A DNA stretch of 64,000 nucleotides from Nostoc sp. CENA543 (lineage in GTDB: Bacteria; Cyanobacteriota; Cyanobacteriia; Cyanobacteriales; Nostocaceae): positions 3,596,001-3,660,000 of the forward strand of contig NZ_CP023278.1 in the NCBI RefSeq assembly GCF_002896875.1. The letters are read 5' to 3'. A model generated the notes under the pieces. It searched no databases. It was not told the origin of the DNA and saw only the letters and a list, made by a program, of their open reading frames with translations. The translations under genes were made by a program, and so were the position numbers. Shown in pieces: positions 54,463 through 61,912 of the stretch (position 1 is the first letter of the stretch; each line of letters begins with the position of its first letter).

Positions 54463-55239
54463 TTATCCCCATACTTTCCAAGGAGCTTGGTTATTGTTCC
54501 AGAGTTCTTCTAGATAATTTTTATCTCTTAATGTATCCATTGGTTGCCAAAAACCATTATGCTTAAAAGCAGATAACTGGTCTAAATCGGCTAACTTTTC
54601 TAATGGTTCTTTCTCCCAAACAGTGCTGTCATCAGCAATAAAATCAATAACTGCTGGTTCTAAGACAAAATAACCACCATTAATCCAAGCTCCATCACCA
54701 TCTTGTTTTTCGCGGAAACTGGTGATTTTAGTTTGTTCTTGTCCGAGAGAAATTGCACCAAAACGGCCTGCTGGCTGTACTGCTGTCAATGTTCCTAATG
54801 ACTTTTGTTGTTGGTGGAATTTAATTAATTCAGTGATATTAACATTACTCACACCATCACCGTAGGTAAAGCAAAAAGTTTCATTACCAATGTGTTCTCT
54901 CACACGCTTTAAGCGTCCACCCGTCATGGTGTTGTCACCTGTATTTACTAAAGTGACGCGCCAAGGTTCAGCATAACCAGAATGGACATTCATCTGATTA
55001 AAACGCATATCAAAAGTTACATCAGACATATGCAAAAAGTAGTTAGCAAAATACTCTTTGATGATGTAACCTTTATAGCCACAGCAAATGATAAAATCAT
55101 TAATGCCGTGGGCTGAATAGGTTTTCATAATGTGCCAGAGAATCGGTTTACCGCCAATTTCTACCATTGGTTTAGGTCTGATGCTAGTTTCTTCACTCAG
55201 GCGAGTTCCCAGACCTCCGGCTAAAATTACCGCTTTCAT
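54463..55239 (-). CDS. rfbF: Glucose-1-phosphate cytidylyltransferase
   Basis: A 258-residue nucleotidyltransferase making CDP-glucose from CTP and glucose-1-phosphate. The signature AVILAGGLGTRLSEETSIRPKP opens the protein, followed by VEIGGKPILWHIM, CFTYGDGVSNV and a WINGGYFVLE region. The frame is open to 55314, but the ATG at 55239 has a GAGG ribosome site 7 bp upstream and gives the family length, so I chose it. It is the first gene of the leftward locus, with 556 bp of intergenic DNA before it. Confidence 0.93.
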   Translation of the reverse strand: MKAVILAGGLGTRLSEETSIRPKPMVEIGGKPILWHIMKTYSAHGINDFIICCGYKGYIIKEYFANYFLHMSDVTFDMRFNQMNVHSGYAEPWRVTLVNTGDNTMTGGRLKRVREHIGNETFCFTYGDGVSNVNITELIKFHQQQKSLGTLTAVQPAGRFGAISLGQEQTKITSFREKQDGDGAWINGGYFVLEPAVIDFIADDSTVWEKEPLEKLADLDQLSAFKHNGFWQPMDTLRDKNYLEELWNNNQAPWKVWG

Positions 55240-55530
55240 GCAACTACCTCGGAGATTTTTAGGTTGAATAATTGTGATGTTGAGATGTTTGATTTTTGAT
55301 TGACTTTTCAGCAAGTCTGAAGTCTTGGCTCATCAAAGAATCATTACTCAGTGATGATGATAAATTTATCAAGATGAAGAGGATGCACTTGGATGGGAGA
55401 AAACTTCACTTACCTCTGTAGTTTTCTCCGTACATAATTTAACTGTTATTTGTAGTAGTTGTATAAAGAAAGAGTAAATAAACTTATATAATCTGTAAAA
55501 GCTTAGTGAATAAGAATTATTTTAAAAGTC
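55240..55530 (-). promoter_or_regulatory. Upstream region of the polysaccharide locus
   Basis: AT-rich DNA before rfbF, the likely main promoter of the locus. GGAGAAAACT (55396-55405) and AGTTTTCTCC (55420-55429) are a perfect 10-bp inverted repeat with a 14-nt loop, about 157 bp upstream of the start, so a structured leader or operator is possible. Confidence 0.5.
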
Positions 55531-55559
55531 GTTGATCCGAGTGCAATTTGGCGTAGTGA

Positions 55560-55790
55560 TGATTGGGGATTGGGGACTGGGGACTGGGGATTGGGAGTTG
55601 GGGACTGGGGAAGCAGGGGAAGCAGGGGAAGAAAAACTTCACCCAGCATCGGCTAAACGCCGCGCTACTGCTAACAGCACTCACTACTCATTACTCACTA
55701 CTCATTACTCATTACTCATTACTCAGCACTCAACACTCAACACCGGCTAAACGCCGCGCTACCGCTAACAGCACTCAGCACTATCAATCG
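55560..55790. repeat. Compound repeat region downstream of histidine-kinase gene
   Basis: GATTGGGGACTGGGG heptamers (55561-55610), GAAGCAGGGGAAGCAGGGG, two copies of the GC-rich element (about 55649-55680 and 55742-55773), and a CTCATTACTCACTACTC array between them. Frames here were rejected as genes. Confidence 0.85.
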
Positions 55791-55795
55791 TGGAA

Positions 55796-58700
55796 TTACA
55801 CGGGAATTTGTATTGTGAACTCACTTCCTTTACCTAACTCAGAATGTACACTTAAGCTACCGCCATGTTTCTCTACCACAATTTGACGGGCGATCGCTAA
55901 TCCCAATCCTGTGCCTTTTCCTACAGCTTTGGTAGTAAATAAATGGTCAAATATTTTTCCTTGCACCTCTTGTGTCATTCCTTTGCCATTATCACGGATA
56001 CGGATATACACTTGGTTTGATATCACTTCCGTACTGATAGTAATTATTTGGGGATTGGCTTCTAGTTTTGGGAAGGATTGAGTTTGTGCCATTTCGTCAA
56101 ACATATCGATGGCATTGGCCAGGATATTCATAAACACTTGGTTTAACTGTCCAGGGAAGCACTCGATTGGGGGTAAATCGCCAAACTCTTGTATGACTTG
56201 AATTGCTGGACGGTGTTCATTGGCTTTGAGGCGATATTTCAAAATTAATAAGGTGCTATCGAGTCCCTCATGGAGATTGGCAAAGACTTTGTATTCGGTA
56301 TCAGCACGGGAGAAGCTACGGAGGCTATTACTGATATTTGTGATGCGATTTGTTGCTCCTTTCATCGACTTGAGTAACTTGAGTAAGTCTTCGGAAAGAA
56401 ATTCTAAGTCGATAGCTTCGGCATTGTCTTGAATTGCCTGGACTGGTTGGGGATAGTGCTGTTGATAAAGAGTTAAATGTCCCAGTAAATCTTTGACGTA
56501 ATCTTGGCCATTGGTGATACTGCCATTGAGGAAACCAATGGGGTTGTTGATTTCATGGGCAACCCCAGCTACCAGATTTCCCAGGGATGCCATTTTTTCG
56601 CTTTGTAGGACTTGCAATTGAGTATTTTGCAGTTCAATATCTGCCTGATGGCGTTCAATGGCAATACGGGCAAGATAGGTGGCAACTTCCATGAGTTTGC
56701 GATCGTGCAGGGTAAATTCACCAGCTACGGGCTGATACATGGCCAGGGTAGCCAGCACCTGTCCTTCCGCACCTAAAATTGGTGTTGAGGCACAAGCCCG
56801 CAAACCAAAGTCTAAGGCGACTCGATAATTAGCCCACAAGGGATCGGTGGCAATATCTGTCACAGTGACAGATGCTTTGCAATAAGCAGCAGTTCCACAA
56901 GAGCCAACCTCTGGGCCAATTTTAATGCCGTCAACTAACACATTGTAGGCTGCTGGCAAACTGGGTGCTGCGCCATAACGTAATCGCCCTTCGGCATCAA
57001 TCAGCAAAAAGGAACAATAGGCTGGATGGCGAGCTTGGCTTTCAATGGATCGGGCAGTTGCTGCCAAAATAGTGTTTAGGGAAACCCCTTGGGCAATCAA
57101 TGCCAAAATTTGCTGTTGTCCGTTAGAGAGTGCCAAGACTTCTGCTAAATCCTGGGACTTTTGTCGAGCATCTTGGAGTGAGTGTTCCAATTGTTGATAG
57201 AGTCGGGCATTTTCCAGGGAAATGGCAGCTTGGGTACAAAGAAAATTGAGAATTAAAATCCGCTCTGCGGTAAATACTCCACAAGTGAGTTGATTATTGA
57301 GATATAAAATGCCAATTAAATGCCCTTGATGGAGTAGGGGAAAACATAGTATGCTTTTGGGCTGCTGTCGTCTGAGATAGTCACCAATCACAGGTAAGGT
57401 AGTTTCCATGTTGTCAATCACCACAAATTCTTGGGTGTTTTTGACATACTGAATCAGCTTTATTGGTACATGGGGATGATTGGTGAGTGGTTCAGCACAA
57501 AGTTGTGTTTCGTTGGGAGTGGCGATCGCTTGCACTTGCCATTCTCCAGTCTCACTCAGCAACATCAAGGCACAACGATCTGCTCCTGAATTTTGCAGAA
57601 TGATTTGGGTGAGTTGATGTAGAAGTTCATCAAACTGAATTGTGCTAGAAAGTGCTTGAGAGGCTTTGAGGATAGCAGCAAAATCAAGGGAGTAGTTAAT
57701 TTTGGTACTACTGGAACTTTTAAGGGTACTGCTATGATTAGATATACTTGTGGGGGAGATCGTTGCTAAGGTACTCAAAATGCTCGTAGATGCTTGTGTC
57801 TGTTGCAAGATGGAACTGAGCAGATGGGGATAGCTGGTTTCCAGGTTGATCACTTTGGCTTTAGCTCCCCATCGGGCATAACAGTAGTAGGCTTCTTGCA
57901 TATAGCCTGCGGCGACTTTTTCTTTCTCCCAGTTAAGATAGAATTTGGCGGCGAGTTCGTTGGCTAAGGCTTCATCTTGAATGAAGCCATTGGCTTTTGC
58001 TCCGGCGATGGCGCGATCGTAAGCCTCCACTGCATCGGCTCTATTGCCAATTACTCGGTAACGCTCTGCTTCAATGAGCTGCCAACGGTGTTGATGATTC
58101 ACCGGAGATAGAGTTGCCCAATAGTGCAATTTTTCTTGATGTTGTTTGACTTTGAGCAGGATGGATTGGCGTTCTTCTACTGGCGTAAATTTTGTAGATT
58201 GGGCTAATTGAATCAGCGCGTCAAACCAGAAATAGAGGGGAACTATGAACATACCCACAACCCCATCTAGATACTTAGCCGCTTCGGCAGAGGTTTGAAT
58301 TGCTTCGGAGTTTTTTGCAAAAATGTAATAAAGAATGCTTTGGTTAAAGAACCAGTAAAATAATGCTGTGCGTTGATTGGTTGCTTGTAGTTGGGGAAGT
58401 GATTGTTCTTGGTTAAATATTGTGCCAGTGAGTATGTAGGGTGTTGCCGTCTCACCTAGTAAATTCAGAGTTGTTTGTTGATAGATTTCTTGGAATGGTA
58501 AAGAGAATGCTAGCTTATACTGAATAATTGTTTGGCGGTAAGCCTCCATCGTTTTAACAATTTCTGTTAAGTTCTGCCCCTGATGATAAGCATAAGTACA
58601 GTAAGTAACAGCATTACAACCGAGTGCTTCTATATCTCCAGATTCCAGGCTATGATGATAGGCTGCTTGCAAGCAAGGAACTATTTCCGATAAGCCGACT

Positions 58701-61700
58701 TTCCAATGCTTAATGTAAGTATTAACCACATATCCAGAACGACCTCGGAAAGATTTTGCTTGGAATCTTTCCAATAAACTTAATGCCAATTCGCCAAAAT
58801 TGTAACCATTGGTAATATCGCCCATAATGCCACAGAGGACTATACCATAGTCACCATAAGTAAATATTGAGACAGGGGCGTTACCTGATTTGATAGATAG
58901 TTCAACTTGCTTGAAAATCAGCAACAGCATTAAGTTAGGTGATGTCACATAGGCAGCAGGTGTTAAAATTGTCAATATATTCATCGCTGCCAAAAGATGG
59001 GGGTCAGACATTATTGGCAGATCAAGTAAACTCTGGGGTGGTTTATCAATCCAATGCGATCGCGCTTTCTCGTATGCTTTTTGAATATCTTCCTGGGTTG
59101 GCTGCTGTGGAAATTCAATCCCTAACTGTTGTAAAACCTGTAACCCAATATTGAGCGAATCCAGGAGTTTTCCTTGGGCTTTAGCTGCCATAATCCGAGT
59201 TTGCTGCACTTTGATGGTATCGAGCAGGTTTTGAGCCTGTTGCAGCACTAAATCAGCCCACTTTTCCATCTGCTCAAAATCTGTATTGAGATAGCTGGCT
59301 TCTGCCATTTCTTCGTGCAGTGCGAGAGAAAGAGAATAGTGGCTTTCCCAAGCTGTTTTCGGTAGTAACTCAATTCCCGTAGACAAATAGGCGATCGCTG
59401 CTTCATAGGCGGTAGAGGTCTTTGCTTTTCGCCCCGCTTCCAGGTTCAACTGTGCTAAATCTTCTCGTTCTTGCGGTTGTGAAATTAATGCTCTGCCGAT
59501 ATTCAAATGATTGACAATTTCAAACAATCGTTCTTCACGTTCGTTATTTGCAGACTTCTGAAGCAATAACTGCCCGATTTTCAGGTGAGTAATCTGTTTA
59601 AGAGCTTGTGGAATCAAAGAATAAGCAGCCTGCTGGACACGGTCGTGGAGAAAGCGATAATTGCAGTTTTCCTGTAGAGTATGGGGAGTTGCTGGCGTGG
59701 GAGATAAATAAAATTTGTACAAATCGCTATGGGGGAGAATCAACCCCGCCTGTAAGGCTTGCCAAAGTTGTGTCGCCACCTCGGCCGGGGATTGCCGAGA
59801 AACAATCGCCAATGTAGTTAAATCAAACTGCGCGCCCATACAAGCCGCCAATTTTAAAATCTCTTGGGTGGCTGCCGGCAACTTTTGCAACTGCTGCGCC
59901 ATCAATTCCACCACATCATCAGTCAAAGCCGCATCTTGCACCTGCACAATATCACACTGCCAATACCCGGCATTCGCGTCAAAGTGAATTAACTGGTCTT
60001 GATGTAATGCCTGGAGAAATTGGGTAGCAAAGAAGGGATTCCCCTGGGTTTTCTGCATCACCAGTTGGGTCAGTGGTTGCACCACAGATGTGGGAGCATG
60101 AAGAGTATCGGCAATCAGGTGATTGAGACTGCTAAAACTCAGTGGTTGTAGAGTCATGGTGTGGATTTTTGCCCCTGCCTTTTCCATCCCACTTAGAGTC
60201 AACATCAACGGATGGGCGGCAAACACCTCATTATCCCGATATGCCCCTAACAGTAATAAACAGCCCGTTTGCGACTCCGACATTAATACCTGAATCAAAT
60301 TCAAGGAAGCGGAATCTGCCCATTGCAAATCATCGACAAACATCACTAACGGATGTGCTGGGGCGGTAAAGACTTGCATAAACCTGTGAAACAACAAGTT
60401 AAACCGATTTTGGGCGGCTGTTCCTGATAGTTCTGGTGCTGGGGGTTGTCTGCCAATAATTCTTTCTAGTTCGGGAATCAGTTCTACAATCACTTGGGCA
60501 TTTTCTCCCAATGCGGCGAGAATCTGATGTTTCCAGTGTTGCAATTGGGTATCGCTTTCGCTTAACAGTTGCCCAACTAAGTCTCGGAAGCCTTGCACAA
60601 AGGCTGAGAAGGGAATGTTGCGATTAAATTGGTCAAATTTGCCTTTGATGAAGTAACCCCGTTGTTTGACAATCGGCTTCTGTACTTCGTTGACTACGGC
60701 TGTTTTACCGATGCCGGAAAATCCCGCTACTAGCATCATTTCTGATGTGCCTTGGGCGACCCGTGCAAAAGCGTCCAGTAGTAACTGGACTTCGGTTTCT
60801 CGACCGTAGAGTTGTTCGGGGATGAGGAAGCGATCGCATAAATCCCTTTGTCCTAAGTCGAATGGGGCAATTGACTGTGTTTGTTGCCACTGGCTGTAAC
60901 ATACCTCTAAGTCATGCTGGAGTCCCAAGGCACTTTGGTAACGGTCTTCGGCGTTTTTGGCCATGAGTTTGGCGACGATTGCCCCCAAGATTGGGGGTAT
61001 ATCAGTGTTTATCTCATGAACAAATGTAGCAATTTTGGCGATGTGACAATGGACTAATTCTAGGGGGTCGTCTGCGAGGAAGGGTAGGCGACTTGTGAGT
61101 AGTTGATACAGGGTGATGCCTAGGGCATAAAAGTCACTGCGGTAATCGATACCGCGATTCATGCGTCCGGTTTGTTCGGGGGCGAGGTAGGCTAGGGTGC
61201 CTTCTAGGGTGCTGGGGTTTTGGATTTGGGGGGTTTCTTTGGGCAGTAGGGTGGCGATGCTCAGGTCGATGAGTTTAATTTGTTTTGATTGGGGATGTAT
61301 GAGGATGTTGGCGGGTTTAATGTCTTTGTGGATGACTCGATGTTGGTGTAGTTGGTGGAGAATCTCGGCTAGTTGGATGGCGATGGCTAAAGTGTCTGTG
61401 AGGTCTAGGGATTGCTGCTGGATGTATGTTTCTAGGGATATTCCTCCCCAGTCTGCCATGATCAGGGCGTAGCTGTTGCCATAGGGTTCTAGACTTAGGG
61501 GTGGGATGATGCCTGTGATTGGTAGATTTTTGGCGATCGCATATTGGTTGCGAAATTGTACTAATTCGCCAAATGTGGGGTATTCTTGTTGCAGCACCTT
61601 AATTACGACTGGCAATTTCTGACTTTCTCGTATGGCTCTATACACGGCAGTACGTGACCCCCGGTAAATTTGTTCTGTGATTGTGTAGCCAGAAATTTCC

Positions 61701-61726
61701 GGGAATTTTGCTGCTTGTGGTGTCAT
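55796..61726 (-). CDS. Multi-domain Ser/Thr kinase - AAA ATPase - GAF - sensor histidine kinase
   Basis: A 1976-residue signalling protein. In order: a Ser/Thr kinase (about 10-270, HKDIKPAN near 134, DFG replaced by DLS), a STAND/AAA-type ATPase (P-loop GFSGIGKT near 337), a long helical TPR-like region (about 700-1300), two GAF domains (about 1345-1510 and 1535-1690), and a histidine kinase core with H-box VAHEINNPIG (His near 1724), N-box NILANAID and G-boxes DNGKGM and GKGTGLGLAI. This architecture is frequent in Nostoc. The ATG at 61726 was preferred to 61780 because family members begin MTPQ-like just before FPEISGYT. A response regulator is not adjacent. Confidence 0.9.
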   Translation of the reverse strand: MTPQAAKFPEISGYTITEQIYRGSRTAVYRAIRESQKLPVVIKVLQQEYPTFGELVQFRNQYAIAKNLPITGIIPPLSLEPYGNSYALIMADWGGISLETYIQQQSLDLTDTLAIAIQLAEILHQLHQHRVIHKDIKPANILIHPQSKQIKLIDLSIATLLPKETPQIQNPSTLEGTLAYLAPEQTGRMNRGIDYRSDFYALGITLYQLLTSRLPFLADDPLELVHCHIAKIATFVHEINTDIPPILGAIVAKLMAKNAEDRYQSALGLQHDLEVCYSQWQQTQSIAPFDLGQRDLCDRFLIPEQLYGRETEVQLLLDAFARVAQGTSEMMLVAGFSGIGKTAVVNEVQKPIVKQRGYFIKGKFDQFNRNIPFSAFVQGFRDLVGQLLSESDTQLQHWKHQILAALGENAQVIVELIPELERIIGRQPPAPELSGTAAQNRFNLLFHRFMQVFTAPAHPLVMFVDDLQWADSASLNLIQVLMSESQTGCLLLLGAYRDNEVFAAHPLMLTLSGMEKAGAKIHTMTLQPLSFSSLNHLIADTLHAPTSVVQPLTQLVMQKTQGNPFFATQFLQALHQDQLIHFDANAGYWQCDIVQVQDAALTDDVVELMAQQLQKLPAATQEILKLAACMGAQFDLTTLAIVSRQSPAEVATQLWQALQAGLILPHSDLYKFYLSPTPATPHTLQENCNYRFLHDRVQQAAYSLIPQALKQITHLKIGQLLLQKSANNEREERLFEIVNHLNIGRALISQPQEREDLAQLNLEAGRKAKTSTAYEAAIAYLSTGIELLPKTAWESHYSLSLALHEEMAEASYLNTDFEQMEKWADLVLQQAQNLLDTIKVQQTRIMAAKAQGKLLDSLNIGLQVLQQLGIEFPQQPTQEDIQKAYEKARSHWIDKPPQSLLDLPIMSDPHLLAAMNILTILTPAAYVTSPNLMLLLIFKQVELSIKSGNAPVSIFTYGDYGIVLCGIMGDITNGYNFGELALSLLERFQAKSFRGRSGYVVNTYIKHWKVGLSEIVPCLQAAYHHSLESGDIEALGCNAVTYCTYAYHQGQNLTEIVKTMEAYRQTIIQYKLAFSLPFQEIYQQTTLNLLGETATPYILTGTIFNQEQSLPQLQATNQRTALFYWFFNQSILYYIFAKNSEAIQTSAEAAKYLDGVVGMFIVPLYFWFDALIQLAQSTKFTPVEERQSILLKVKQHQEKLHYWATLSPVNHQHRWQLIEAERYRVIGNRADAVEAYDRAIAGAKANGFIQDEALANELAAKFYLNWEKEKVAAGYMQEAYYCYARWGAKAKVINLETSYPHLLSSILQQTQASTSILSTLATISPTSISNHSSTLKSSSSTKINYSLDFAAILKASQALSSTIQFDELLHQLTQIILQNSGADRCALMLLSETGEWQVQAIATPNETQLCAEPLTNHPHVPIKLIQYVKNTQEFVVIDNMETTLPVIGDYLRRQQPKSILCFPLLHQGHLIGILYLNNQLTCGVFTAERILILNFLCTQAAISLENARLYQQLEHSLQDARQKSQDLAEVLALSNGQQQILALIAQGVSLNTILAATARSIESQARHPAYCSFLLIDAEGRLRYGAAPSLPAAYNVLVDGIKIGPEVGSCGTAAYCKASVTVTDIATDPLWANYRVALDFGLRACASTPILGAEGQVLATLAMYQPVAGEFTLHDRKLMEVATYLARIAIERHQADIELQNTQLQVLQSEKMASLGNLVAGVAHEINNPIGFLNGSITNGQDYVKDLLGHLTLYQQHYPQPVQAIQDNAEAIDLEFLSEDLLKLLKSMKGATNRITNISNSLRSFSRADTEYKVFANLHEGLDSTLLILKYRLKANEHRPAIQVIQEFGDLPPIECFPGQLNQVFMNILANAIDMFDEMAQTQSFPKLEANPQIITISTEVISNQVYIRIRDNGKGMTQEVQGKIFDHLFTTKAVGKGTGLGLAIARQIVVEKHGGSLSVHSELGKGSEFTIQIPV

Positions 61727-61840
61727 AAGCTCGATGACTGATACACTTGGGCGAATTATTTCTATTATTACAATGCCCAAATGTGTCCAAAACTTAACAC
61801 TTTTGGCTCTATTTCCTCAACCCATAAGACCAATTCAGAT

Positions 61841-61865
61841 ACCCGACTTTTTCCAAAAGTCGGGT
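61841..61865. repeat. Hairpin element ACCCGACTTTT...AAAAGTCGGGT
   Basis: A perfect 11-bp inverted repeat with a 3-nt loop between the two kinase genes. Related to the element at 50844-50876. It may fold in the transcript, but no T-run follows on the minus strand, so simple termination is not clear. Confidence 0.7.
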
Positions 61866-61912
61866 ACCTATAACCTCTCATAATTTGTGTGGCAGACTAC
61901 TAAGAACGGGTA

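Noticed and set aside
55532-55886. Plus-strand ORFs of 72 and 107 residues
   Set aside because: They are encoded by heptamer and GC-rich repeats (GDWGLG..., [10 protein letters not shown]...) and overlap the histidine kinase gene.
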